Shown piece by piece: positions 27,548-37,833 of a DNA stretch of 64,000 nucleotides. The DNA is from Bacteroidetes bacterium OLB9 (GTDB lineage Bacteria; Bacteroidota; Bacteroidia; Chitinophagales; Saprospiraceae). The stretch covers positions 19,034 to 83,033 of the forward strand of contig LNBW01000053.1 of assembly GCA_001567255.1 (NCBI GenBank), written 5' to 3'. The stretch's first letter is position 1. Each line of letters begins with the position of its first letter. The notes beneath the pieces were generated by a model. That model was not told where the DNA came from, ran no database searches, and saw only the letters and a program-made list of their open reading frames with translations. Both the position numbers and the translations under genes were made by a program.

Positions 27548-29809
27548 TTACTTATCTAGACTCAAAACTTTTTTCCTTTCTCCGACTATCCATACAATAT
27601 CATCAGTTGCAAACCTAAAATCCTTAGCAGGATGCATGAACTTATCATTATTGCGCTCTACGCCGAGGATGAAACTATTCGTTTTCTTACAAACATCAGA
27701 CGCTTCGATTGTTTTTCCGTTAAGGATATTTTCAGGATAGATTTTTAATTTATAAAGAATTACATCATCCGGCTCCGTTACGGAATGTACGACTTCTTCC
27801 TTTGTATTAAATACTGGTTCAAATATTTCAAGTTGCTCATCAGTAGCGATGACACCGACCTCATCAAAGGGTAAAAGTCGATTGTCGCGCATTGGAGCAT
27901 AAATAATAAAATCGCCTCTCTTGATGTACGCTATATTGATGCCGTATTTTTCTCTCCATTGTAGCTCTTTGAGGTGTCGCCCAACGTAGGTAGCAAGCGG
28001 ATCTACTTGGAGTTTGACCATGTGAGCGCCCCATAGTAAAGTGCCTGCTTCTTGATGGCTCACCTCCTCCACAACTTGATTTTTGGCCTCTTTTTCTTCA
28101 TGCTCTCGTTTGTTTAGATTTTCCAAAAAGCGGGTTTCTATTCTATAATACCGCTGTTGGATTTTTTTTGAGGAAAAGAGAAATATAAGTACGAGAAATG
28201 GTAATGCTAAAAATATACGGTCACTTGTGAATATCGTATCGATCCAGAAGCCAATAATGATTATACCTAGGATCAATCTAATGAGTCTGATGACCACTAT
28301 CGGCATTATCCCATACTTTTTGTGCAACCATAATTCTTTATATGCTACCTTTCCGGGCCTTTTTGCCTATGATGGCCCAAATAAATGGAGCAGCTGCCAT
28401 TAGAGATATAATAGTAGTGATGATTCTACTCAGAGAATGATTACTGAATTGTTTATCTAAAAAAGGAGCTAGTACCTGAACGGTCAAAAGATTTAGAGCA
28501 ATCAGTACTATTCCATTGATCAATAAAATTTTGAGATAATCAAATAAAACGGTTTTCCATTGTTTTTCAGTTTGCAATTTTCTGGATACTGACGGCATAG
28601 TTTTGAATCATGATTTTTTAATGATTCCGGAATTTTTTTTTATCTAAATATTCATAAAACGGATCTGAAAAATTTAATCATGTAAGGTGTAGTAAACGTT
28701 GTAATGGCAGAAGCTCCAACTGCTATCGGAAATAAAAAAGGACTGATGACACCTAATGTCATACCCAGTGTAGCTACAATAAATGCAAATTCACCGATCT
28801 GAGCCATACTCATACCCACGTGAACAGACTGTTTTAAGGATTGACCGGAAAGTACGGCTCCTAAAGTTGTTCCAAAAAATTTTATGCCGAGGGTTAATAT
28901 AGTGACGATCAAGACAGCCCATTTGTATTCGATAATCGTTTTAGGGTCGATCATCATTCCTACAGAAACAAAAAAAACACTAGCGAAAAGGTCTTTGACC
29001 GGATTGAAAATTTTCTCTATTCTCTCAGCAGAAGTCGTTTCTGCCAGGATGGAGCCCATAATAAATGCACCCAGCTCAGCAGAAAAGCCTACGTAAACAG
29101 CAAATACGACCATACCGAGACACAAACCTACAGCTAAAACTAAAAGTGTTTCATCATCTAAAAACTTAGTATTTCGTTTGATTAATGTTGGTATTAAAAA
29201 TATACCACCTAGAAACCAAATGACCGGAAAGAAAAGGAGCTTACCTAAAATCCCCACCATCTCGACGCCTTGGAAATCACGCGTTACAGCTATGGTTGAA
29301 AGCAAAACCATCAACATGATAACTACAATGTCTTCGATGATGAGCGCTCCGAAAACCACTGAAGCAAATTGCCGGGTTTTCATGCCTAATTCATCAAATG
29401 CCTTGACGATAATCGTTGTGGATGAGCTAGCTAGCATACCACCGAGAAAAATACTATCCATGGACGACCAGCCCATCCATCGACCTACATAATATCCCGC
29501 TATAACAATAATCACGATTTCTGTCAATGCCGTTATAGCTGCCGAACTCCCGACTTTAGCTAGTTTTTTAAAACTAAATTCTAGTCCAAGACTAAATAAT
29601 AGGAATATCACACCGATATGCGCTAGGGTTTCTATGTTTTCAGTATCGGTAACCGTAGGTACTAGCGATAAGTGAGGACCGACCAGAAAGCCTGCAATGA
29701 TATACCCCAATACAACAGGCTGCCTGATTTTCTTAAATATTAAGGTAACAAAAGCGGCTACGATCAGTATCAATGCCAGGTCTTTAATCAAGCTGGGTAA
29801 GTGATCCAT
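27548..29809 (-). CDS. Kef/CPA2-type monovalent cation:proton antiporter with RCK_C domains, four frame breaks
   Basis: Three open pieces (29809-28652, 28598-28338, 28327-27548) assemble into one protein of ~753 aa, the normal family length. Residues 1-385 are the Na_H_Exchanger domain (KIRQPVVLGYIIAGFLVGPH, FSLGLEFSFKKLAKVG, SASSTTI-type ASSSTTIIVKAF). Then come further membrane helices and, near the C-terminus, two TrkA_C units (YVGRHLKELQWREKYGI; KTNSFILGVERN). Repairs needed are A5 28668-28672 minus one (giving KFSDPFYEYLDKK), T9 28633-28641 plus one (IPESLKNHDSK), T4 28601-28604 plus one (TMPSVSRKLQ) and CC 28348-28349 minus one (KARKVAYKELWLHKKYG). All four joins give family-like sequence. 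Probably exchanges K+ or Na+ for H+ across the inner membrane. Confidence 0.75.
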
Positions 29810-29836
29810 AAATTTTATTTATGATTAGAATGTATG

Positions 29837-29844
29837 CAAAGATA
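29837..29844 (-). promoter_or_regulatory. candidate -7 promoter element of the antiporter gene
   Basis: On the minus strand this is TATCTTTG (TAnnTTTG), 27 bp before the ATG at 29809; no matching -33 was found. The rest of the gap to 30145 (about 300 bp) is very AT-rich and must hold the SusC promoter. The best match there is TAACTTTA at 29993-30000, one base off consensus. Confidence 0.35.
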
Positions 29845-30145
29845 TTCATTTTATTTTTTTAATTCAGTGTTTTCCAACAAAAAATGCCCTTTTTGGGGTT
29901 TAATATTAATTCCAATAATTACAATTCAATATGAAAATCTTTTGAATTTAAAAAATTAAATAAAATGTTAACACTTATATTAATTAAAAGTCTAACTTTA
30001 CATTATTTTAAAGGCGGAACTTAGTTTAAGTCCTAACTTCCTGATATAAATTTACTGGTCAGTTGATGATGATCTGGTGAATTGAATTAAGAAAGTTGCG
30101 CTGATAAAATAAGTCGGTTTTACATATTCATTTCAAATAGTTTAA

Positions 30146-33144
30146 TTGATGAAGCACTTTTATAATTTATGGGATTTTAGAAAGTACACCATGCTTTGGA
30201 CATTTATGTTGCTGAGTATGTTTGCCCAAGCAAATACATTTTTTGGTGCAGACAAAATCGTCTCTGGATCCATTAGGGATGCATCTGGTGAAGCTTTGAT
30301 CGGAGCTATTGTGCAGGTTGTGGGAAATAAATCGCTGAGTACCATTTCTGATGTTAATGGATTTTATTCATTGAGCGTACCTGATGGTTTCAATCAACTG
30401 GAATTCAGTTATATCGGATATAAGACGCAGATACTTAATATACCACCCAATAATATCCTCGATGTAGTGATGACTGAAGACGCTAATCTTCTGAAGGAAT
30501 TTGTAGTAGTGGGTTATGGAGTAGAGCAAAAGAAGTTATTGACAGGGTCTGTAGGAGTAGTGCAGGGAGATGATTTGAAGAAGCTACCATTAGCTACCGT
30601 TGACGTCGCATTGCAAGGGCAGACTTCGGGTATTCAAGTGATACAGAATTCTGGTACACCAGGTGCTGAGATGTCGGTGCGCATCAGAGGTACTTCTTCT
30701 ATTGGTGCTTCTAGTCAACCATTGTACGTTATAGATGGCATTCCGGTGACGACTGGAGATTTTGCCCAGGTAGGATATGAAGGACAAGGTGTCAATTCAT
30801 TGTCAGATTTGAATCCAGCAGATATAGAATCTATAAGTATTCTTAAAGATGCTGCAGCGGCGACCATTTATGGTGCCAGAGCTTCAAATGGAGTAGTACT
30901 GATTACTACAAAGCGTGGTAAAGAGCAAAAAACGATTTTCAATTTGAATACCTCGTACGGTATCCAGCAGACATGGAAAAGGTTAGAAATGCTTAATGCT
31001 AGAGACTGGAAACTCTACCGCAATGATTTAGCAGGTACTGAAGTGTATTCACCGGAGCAGATAGCAGACAATTCGGTTGATGTCAATTGGCAGGATCAGA
31101 TTTTCCGTACTGCACCAATGAAAACGCTCGACTTATCTGCAACTGGAGGCAATGAAAAGACACGTTTTTTGTCAGTGGTAATGTCTTTGATCAGGAAGGA
31201 ATTCTCAGAGGTACAGATTTTAATAAACTGAGTGCGCGGGTGAATCTAGATCATAAAGCCACATCCAGACTATCCATCGGTACAAGTATCAGCCTCACGC
31301 ATAGTAAGACCAATAGGGTAGAAGGAGACCAGAGTTTGCACGGTCCACTGCCTAATGGCATCTCCACTCCGGCAGTATTTTCTGTGTACAATTCGGATGG
31401 AACCTATAATCAATCAGGCCCGTATTCTAACGCCGTTTCTATTATCAATGAAGCCATCAATCAGAACTTTTCGAATAGAGCTTTAGCCAATGCATTTCTG
31501 GAGTATAGGATTTTAGATGGTCTGACCTTCTCTACGAAATGGGGAATTGACTTTTTGAATTTCAGAGAACACGCCTACGAATCCACAAAGACAGTGCAAG
31601 GAGCAAGGTATAATGGATTAGGATTTGAAACTTATTCCAATGTTTCTAATCTGGTCTCCAACAATACATTGAAATACACATTTGATATAAAGGCTTCAGC
31701 GATCGAAGTTCTAGCTGGTTATTCTTTTGAAAAAAAGCAGGCAGTCAGTTCGTTTATAAGAGCTCAAGATTTTGCTGACCCTAGTTTGCAATATATTAAT
31801 TCGGCATCGACGATCGTTTCAGCTAGTTCAGGAGCATCTTCATCGGGTATCAGATCCTACTTTGGCCGTGTGAATTATAATTTAAAAGATAGATATTTGG
31901 TGACATTATCCGCTAGATTGGATGGATCATCTAAGTTTAGCGAGAAAAACAGAAATGGATTTTTTCCTGCAGTTTCCGCTGCCTGGAGGATTTCACAGGA
32001 ACCGTTTTTTAATGCTGATAAAATATCTGAGCTAAAGATTAGAGGAAGTTTTGGACTGACAGGTAATGATGATATTCCTTCATTCTTATATGCTTCTCTG
32101 TATGGCAATACAACTTATGCAGGACTGCCGGCCATTTATCCGTCTAGTATTCCAAATCCTGATCTAAAATGGGAAACCACAGCCCAATCAGACCTCGGTA
32201 TCGATGTAGGGTTATTTGATGATAGACTTGTTTTTGGAGTGGATGTGTATTACAAAAAAACAAAAGATTTACTCCTGGATAGACCATTGCCGGGTAGTAC
32301 AGGATATAGTTCTATTACAGAAAATATTGGAGAAATTGAGAATAAAGGACTTGAATTTTCTCTGAACACTGAGAATCTCAAAGACCGAAAACTCAGATGG
32401 CATACCAATCTTAATTTTTCACTGAATAGAAACAAAGTACTTAAACTTTACAATGGACAAGCTATTGACGATTTGGGACGAGGAAGTAATCGCATTGAAG
32501 AAGGCCAACCCATCGGTATATTCTATTCCTATGAATGGTTTGGTGTAGATCCATCTACAGGTGATGTTGTCTATGCTGATAAAAATTTTGATGGTAAGAT
32601 TACTTCTGACGATAGAACAAAAATTGGCAATCCACATCCTTCGTTCATCTATGGTATGACAAATTCATTCACTTATGGCAATTTTGATTTAAGTATATTT
32701 TTGCAAGGTGTCCAGGGTAATGATGTATTTAATGGAACTAGATTGTTTTTGGAATCGCTCCAGGGTGGTGATAACCAGCTTGCAGTCATCAATGAAAGGT
32801 GGAAAAAACCTGGAGATATCACCCGAATTCCTAGAGCTACCAATGATCCAGTAGCAGCTGCTCAAAATAAGAGAGTTTCCTCTCGTTTTCTCGAAGATGG
32901 TTCATATCTCAGGGTTAAAAATGTATCACTCAGTTATACTTTGAATCGTCAGAAATGGATGCATGATAAAATAAACTCGTTGCGGTTTTTTGTTACAGGG
33001 CAAAATCTACTGACATTTACAAATTATAGTGGTCTCGACCCTGAAGTCAATTATCGGGGCGACGACAATGCTGTCGTAGGAACAGATTTCTTCACTTATC
33101 CGCAAGCAAGGTCTTTTGTTTTCGGTATTAATGCAAGTTTTTAA
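30146..33144 (+). CDS. SusC/RagA-type TonB-dependent outer-membrane transporter, one frame break
   Basis: This is the outer-membrane importer of the cyanophycinase locus, ~999 aa. After a signal peptide comes a CarboxypepD_reg_like domain (~38-115; VSGSIRDASGEALIGAIVQV). The plug has the SusC markers VVGYGVEQKKLLTGSV, DVALQGQTSGIQV, VRIRGTSSI and SISILKDAAAATIYGARASNG. The barrel follows, ending ARSFVFGINASF with a terminal Phe. The frame breaks at a T6 run (31165-31170): one more T joins TRF to FVSGNVFDQEGILRGTDF and NKLSARVNLDHK. Without it the first piece stops at 31231. The SusD stop-start gap is 2 bp. Ligand inferred from the neighbouring peptidases. Confidence 0.85.
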
Positions 33145-33146
33145 TC

Positions 33147-34466
33147 ATGAGAAAGATATCTATATTTTTACTGACCATTCTGTTTTTAGCCTCTTGTGAT
33201 GTGCTCAATGTGGAACCGACCAACTCTATTCCGGAGTCAGAGGCTTATAAAACTAAATCCGACGTACAGCGTGGTATTTTAGGTGCTTATAATTCGATGC
33301 AGTCTTTAAGTTATTATGGACTTACTTATCTGACCTTTGCTGATTTATTGTCAGACAACCTCATCAATCCACCTAATGCTACAGCCTCAAGTTATAGAGA
33401 AGTGGACAACAATGCTATCTTGCCTGAAAATACCTCCGTCGAAGGAATATGGAATGCTATTTATGATGCACTTAATGTAACAAATAAAGTCATATCAGTA
33501 GTTCCGACACTAGATTTTCTAACCCAGGATGAAAAGGACAAAGCACTAGGTGAATTGTATTTTCTGAGAGCGCTGCACCATTTTAATCTGGTTAATTATT
33601 TTGGAAAAATACCACTGAAACTAGAGCCTACCGTGGGACTTGGCAGTATAGATGCACCGCGAAATTCAGTAGAAGAAGTTTATAACCAAATTAAAACAGA
33701 TCTTCTGGAAGCAATCAATAAAATTCCTGATGGAACATCACCTATTCGTGCTAATAAGAATACAGCCAGGGCATTGCTAGCCAGAGTGTATTTGTACAAT
33801 AAGGAATATGCAAAGGCGGAAGAGATGGCTTCTGCAGTGATTGATTCTAAAAAATTTACGCTACTTAGCGATTATAAATCTATTTTTAAAGATTATTCTG
33901 CTGAGACAATTTTCGAAGTAGATTTTACACCTCTTGATAGAAATAGGGTTGCACAGTATTTTTATCCACTCACACTCAATGGCAGAGGAGAAGTTGCACC
34001 TGCAGTTTCGTTTTATCAGTCCTTTGATCCTGAGGACCTACGCTTGACAGATATTTTTGGCTTGTCAGGCATCACACCTTATGTTAAGAAGTATAGTGAT
34101 CTAGCTACAGGTGGTGACAATATAATTGTCCTTCGCCTAGGTGAAATGTACTTGATTAGGGCCGAAGCCCGAGCTCATCTTCAAAATAATGATGGAGCAC
34201 TGGCTGATTTGAATATCATCAGGAAGAGGGCAGGGCTAGCTGATTATTTTTCTATCAATAGTGCGGAAATCTTATTAGCAATAGAGCAAGAAAGAGGTTT
34301 TGAACTGGCTTATGAAGGCCACAGGTGGTTTGATCTGGTGAGAACAAATAGAGCCATTGATTTAATTGAAACCGTCAACAATGTAAATCAGTATTTACTA
34401 CCAATACCACAATCAGAACTCAATTCTAATAAACATAGCGGTATGACCCAGAATGAAGGATATTAA
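33147..34466 (+). CDS. SusD/RagB-type surface lipoprotein
   Basis: This substrate-binding lid of the SusC transporter is 439 aa with a lipoprotein leader (MRKISIFLLTILFLASC). Family markers are RGILGAYNSMQSL near residue 40, FLRALHHFNLVNYFGKIPL (~145), ARALLARVYLYNKEYAKAEE (TPR-like helices) and the C-terminal SusD block GFELAYEGHRWFDLVRT, ending MTQNEGY. It is anchored on the cell surface. It follows SusC by 2 bp, so is co-transcribed and translated in step. Its place beside two S51 peptidases suggests it binds a peptide polymer rather than a glycan. Confidence 0.92.
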   Translation: MRKISIFLLTILFLASCDVLNVEPTNSIPESEAYKTKSDVQRGILGAYNSMQSLSYYGLTYLTFADLLSDNLINPPNATASSYREVDNNAILPENTSVEGIWNAIYDALNVTNKVISVVPTLDFLTQDEKDKALGELYFLRALHHFNLVNYFGKIPLKLEPTVGLGSIDAPRNSVEEVYNQIKTDLLEAINKIPDGTSPIRANKNTARALLARVYLYNKEYAKAEEMASAVIDSKKFTLLSDYKSIFKDYSAETIFEVDFTPLDRNRVAQYFYPLTLNGRGEVAPAVSFYQSFDPEDLRLTDIFGLSGITPYVKKYSDLATGGDNIIVLRLGEMYLIRAEARAHLQNNDGALADLNIIRKRAGLADYFSINSAEILLAIEQERGFELAYEGHRWFDLVRTNRAIDLIETVNNVNQYLLPIPQSELNSNKHSGMTQNEGY

Positions 34467-34511
34467 TGCGTAATTTTACTTTTTTAAATAAACATTAAAA
34501 ACTAATTTTAT

Positions 34512-35846
34512 ATGAACACAAAAAATATTTTATGGTCATTGCTGGCAATGATTTTACTGGTTTTTACTTCTTGCAGTAAAGAGGATGATACGCCAGATGT
34601 AAGTGCCGGTTTTACAGCCAGTAAAACAACTGCGGCAGTAGGTGAAGAAATTCAGTTTACTAATAATTCTGCTAATGCCACATCATTTACATGGAGTTTT
34701 GGAGACGGTACGACATCTACTGAAAAGTCACCAAAAAAGGTTTATAATGCATCAGACGTATTTGAAGTTTCTCTTTCTGCAACAGGTGCTGGTGGTACTA
34801 CTATATCTAAAGCAAGTATAACTATAGTACCGGCCGTAGGATTTAATGTTGAAAATGAGGGCGATCTACAAGCATCTACCCCAGTTAAGTTTACCAATAC
34901 AACACAAGGAGCTACTGCTTATGAATGGGATTTTGGTGATGGTGGTAAATCGACTGAAGCAAATCCAGAATTTACATACTCAAAAGCAGGTACTTATAAT
35001 GTAACTTTGAAGGCTACAGGTAAAGGTGGTAGCGCAACACTTTCTAAATCTATAACTGTAAAGGAAGGTGTTGTTGCAAGAGATTTATATTATATTGAAT
35101 ATGGTGCAAATAAAATATTCAAACTCAATCTTGCATCTGGGGCGACACCTATTGAAGTGCTGGATATTACTGGAAAAGCAGGGGCTGGCATCGCTTATGA
35201 TAGTGAGAATGACAAAATCTATTTTTCTGATTTTGAGGATACAGATAATGGTAAAATTTGGGTGGTTAACCTTGATGGTACAGGGCTTAAAGAAATTGTT
35301 TCAGGAATTACTGACCCTTATAACATTTCAATAAATTTTGAAGAAGATAAAATATACTGGGCCGATGATGATGGCAATATTTCAAGGGCTAATTTGGATG
35401 GTAGTGCATTAGAAAGATCCTTCATTCACATTGATGATGGACAGATGAGAGGTCTAGCTTTTGATGCTGTCAATAAGAAAATTTATTTCTACGAAGTGAA
35501 TAACGAAGATTTATATGTCGCTGATGCTAATGGTAGTAACATCAAAAAAATAGTAAGTGGCGTGTATGGTTACGGAATTTTTGCGGATGCTGTTAATGGA
35601 AAATTATACTTTGACGAGCGTAATAGCAGTGAAATCAAAGTAGCCAATCTGGATGGCACCGGCATCACAACTTTCGCCACCACTGCAAAGACCAGGATTC
35701 ATGGAATGGATCTTGATTACCAAGCCAATAAGTTCTACTGGTCTGACAGAGATGCTAAGCAGATTAATAGGGCAAATCTAGACGGGACTAATGTTGAAAA
35801 TATCCTATCTAATCTAGACAGCCCGAGAGGAATTTTTATAAAATAA
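34512..35846 (+). CDS. lipoprotein with two PKD domains and a YWTD-type beta-propeller
   Basis: The protein is 444 aa with a lipoprotein leader (LLAMILLVFTSC, Cys ~21). PKD domains lie at ~33-105 (TWSFGDGTTSTEKSPKKVY) and ~112-185 (EWDFGDGGKSTEANPEFTYS). Residues ~190-444 form a six-blade propeller of LDL-receptor class B type, with repeats such as DKIYWADDDGNISRANLDGS, KLYFDERNSSEIKVANLDGT and KFYWSDRDAKQINRANLDGT. By position it resembles the surface-binding lipoproteins encoded after SusD in polysaccharide loci. It is probably cell-surface exposed and may bind the imported polymer. No catalytic motif is visible. Confidence 0.85.
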   Translation: MNTKNILWSLLAMILLVFTSCSKEDDTPDVSAGFTASKTTAAVGEEIQFTNNSANATSFTWSFGDGTTSTEKSPKKVYNASDVFEVSLSATGAGGTTISKASITIVPAVGFNVENEGDLQASTPVKFTNTTQGATAYEWDFGDGGKSTEANPEFTYSKAGTYNVTLKATGKGGSATLSKSITVKEGVVARDLYYIEYGANKIFKLNLASGATPIEVLDITGKAGAGIAYDSENDKIYFSDFEDTDNGKIWVVNLDGTGLKEIVSGITDPYNISINFEEDKIYWADDDGNISRANLDGSALERSFIHIDDGQMRGLAFDAVNKKIYFYEVNNEDLYVADANGSNIKKIVSGVYGYGIFADAVNGKLYFDERNSSEIKVANLDGTGITTFATTAKTRIHGMDLDYQANKFYWSDRDAKQINRANLDGTNVENILSNLDSPRGIFIK

Positions 35847-35853
35847 TGAATAC

Positions 35854-36978
35854 ATGAACAAGTTAACAGGTCTTTTTTTTATAATTGTTTTGTTAATTGG
35901 ATGCAACAAGGATGATTTTCCTGTTCCTCCTGCCAGTATTGTTCCAAAATTCACCTATACGGTAGATAATGATGGCTTTGCACCTGCAACAGTGACCTTT
36001 TCAAATGCCTCCATTATTCCGGAGAGAGCCGGTAGCGTGACTTATAATTGGAATTTTGGTGATAATGTAAGCTCATCTGAGGTAAACCCAGTTCATAAAT
36101 ACGACAATGCCGGTGTTTATCAAGTGACTCTCGTAGTGATATCTTCACAAGCTAATGAAATCAAGGAGGTCTCTCAAACCATTTTGATAAAGGATGCTGC
36201 TGTAGTAGGCACTCCACTGTATTTTTCTAATGGCAGTCAGATTTTTAGAACTTTTTTGAATGACAATGCACCTGTTGAAGAATTGCTCCCTATTACCATA
36301 CAAGGCAATTATGGTATGACCATGGATACTGTAAATGGCATCCTTTACGTAGCTGATGCTGATGCAGGGTCCATTATACGGTGTGATGCTGATGGAAAGA
36401 ATCAACAGGTGTTTAGATCCGGATTAGATAGTCCTTCGGCAGTCACTATTGATTACGAGAATAAGCATTTGTATTGGGATTCTCCTTCTGGTATTCAACG
36501 AGCTAACCTGGATGATACAAATGTCAATCAGAAGGAAGATTTTATTTCAGGCCAGAGTAACGACCCTGAAGGTATGGCAATAGATGCAGTACATAAGCGA
36601 CTTTACTGGATTAATTATGACGGTGGTCTATGGTCTGTCAATCTTGATGGTTCTGACCAAAGAGAGCTTATTCCGGATGCTGAAGGTGGTAGCATTTTGG
36701 TGATTGGTGACAGAATTTTCTTTGATTATTACAATGGATCCAAAGACATTCACATCAAATCAGCCGATCTCGATGGTGGCAATGTTCAGACACTTTCTAC
36801 AGGTAATAGCAGAGTAGTGTATGGCATAGCTTATGACAAATCAACCAATATGATCTATTGGGGCGATAGAAATGCGGATAGCATTAAGAGATCTTCACTG
36901 GATGGTAGCACGCAGGAAGTGTGGTTCAAGAAGGATGGTTTGAACCCCAGAGGATTAGTATTTGGTATAAAAAGATAA
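35854..36978 (+). CDS. lipoprotein with one PKD domain and a YWTD-type beta-propeller
   Basis: This 374-aa paralogue of the preceding gene starts 7 bp after it. It has a lipoprotein leader (LTGLFFIIVLLIGC), a PKD domain at ~32-110 (YNWNFGDNVSSSEVNPVHKY) and a six-blade YWTD propeller from ~118 (NKHLYWDSPSGIQRANLDDT, KRLYWINYDGGLWSVNLDGS, MIYWGDRNADSIKRSSLDGS). The ANLDG-type repeat ends are shared with its neighbour, so the pair arose by duplication with gain or loss of one PKD unit. Predicted surface ligand binding; no enzyme motif seen. Confidence 0.85.
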   Translation: MNKLTGLFFIIVLLIGCNKDDFPVPPASIVPKFTYTVDNDGFAPATVTFSNASIIPERAGSVTYNWNFGDNVSSSEVNPVHKYDNAGVYQVTLVVISSQANEIKEVSQTILIKDAAVVGTPLYFSNGSQIFRTFLNDNAPVEELLPITIQGNYGMTMDTVNGILYVADADAGSIIRCDADGKNQQVFRSGLDSPSAVTIDYENKHLYWDSPSGIQRANLDDTNVNQKEDFISGQSNDPEGMAIDAVHKRLYWINYDGGLWSVNLDGSDQRELIPDAEGGSILVIGDRIFFDYYNGSKDIHIKSADLDGGNVQTLSTGNSRVVYGIAYDKSTNMIYWGDRNADSIKRSSLDGSTQEVWFKKDGLNPRGLVFGIKR

Positions 36979-36981
36979 AAA

Positions 36982-37833
36982 ATGACCAGCAGACACTTTG
37001 TTTTTTTATTTATAGTTTTTTGTTTTGGACCTGTATTTATGACAGGTCAGGCGATTGAAGGCAAAGGGAAATTGTTTATCATAGGAGGTGGATGGAAACC
37101 ACCTTTTATGATAAACCGCATGATTCAGGAAGCAAACATGAAGCCAGAAGACTATGCCGTTGTTTTGCCTATGGCCAGTGAAGTGCCTTATGAAAGTGCT
37201 GAGGAAATAAAGGAGCAGTTTCGAGACGCAGGGCAACACCGGCTTTTTACAGTCATGTTTACTAAGGATGAATTGTATGACAAATCAAAGCTGGACTCAG
37301 TTTTAAATGCAAAACTGATATTTATTAGTGGTGGTGACCAATGGAGGTTTATTTCGCTGATTCAAGGTACGCCTTTGATGGATGTAATCCATCGAGCTTA
37401 TGCTAAAGGTACTTTAATTGCCGGAACGAGTGCTGGTGCAGCAATGATGAGTGAAATGATGATGACCGGTACACAGCTTAAAGATACCATTTACCGACCT
37501 ACCTTCAGAACTATTGAATCTGACAATATTGAAACAAAAAGAGGTCTTGCGCTATTGAAGAATGTGATTATTGATCAGCATTTTTTGATACGCAGTCGCC
37601 ATAATAGACTCTTGACAGCAGTGTTGCAATATCAGGGAATAATGGGTATTGGTATTGATGAATCCACTGCAATACTGGTGAACGGAAAAAATGCCGAAGT
37701 AGTCGGCTTATCACAGGTTCTTACTTATTCTAAGCCTAAAGGTATCACTAAGGGGAAAGATGGCAAATTTGGTGTTAAAAACATTTCTGTAGGTATATAT
37801 TTGCCAGGTCAGAAGTTTAAAATTTCAGGTTGA
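36982..37833 (+). CDS. cyanophycinase (peptidase S51), periplasmic
   Basis: Cyanophycinase is a serine exopeptidase that releases beta-Asp-Arg dipeptides from cyanophycin. This 283-aa copy has a signal peptide (FVFLFIVFCFGPVFMTGQA) and no sorting domain, so probably acts in the periplasm. Visible are GGDQWRF (substrate Gln), the nucleophile elbow AGTSAGAAMMSE (Ser ~150) and VIIDQHFLIRSRHNR (~192-206). Its D-Q-H-x3-R-x-R-x2-R spacing equals the Asp172/Gln173/His174/Arg178/Arg180/Arg183 set I recall from Synechocystis CphB. GIGIDESTAILV follows. The conserved arginine-site residues make true cyanophycin specificity likely. It starts 3 bp after the propeller lipoprotein. Confidence 0.85.
   Translation: MTSRHFVFLFIVFCFGPVFMTGQAIEGKGKLFIIGGGWKPPFMINRMIQEANMKPEDYAVVLPMASEVPYESAEEIKEQFRDAGQHRLFTVMFTKDELYDKSKLDSVLNAKLIFISGGDQWRFISLIQGTPLMDVIHRAYAKGTLIAGTSAGAAMMSEMMMTGTQLKDTIYRPTFRTIESDNIETKRGLALLKNVIIDQHFLIRSRHNRLLTAVLQYQGIMGIGIDESTAILVNGKNAEVVGLSQVLTYSKPKGITKGKDGKFGVKNISVGIYLPGQKFKISG

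Noticed and set aside
26900..27600. Integration site or larger mobile island around the transposase remnant
   Set aside because: No integrase, direct repeats or tRNA edge was seen; the remnant alone explains the interval.
28338..28598. Separate 86-aa membrane protein gene
   Set aside because: It is the middle of the Kef-type antiporter exposed by flanking indels; both ends join to family sequence.
37006..37239. Antisense ORFs inside the cyanophycinase and many other genes
   Set aside because: They are short, lack domain-like sequence and lie over genes with strong family motifs.
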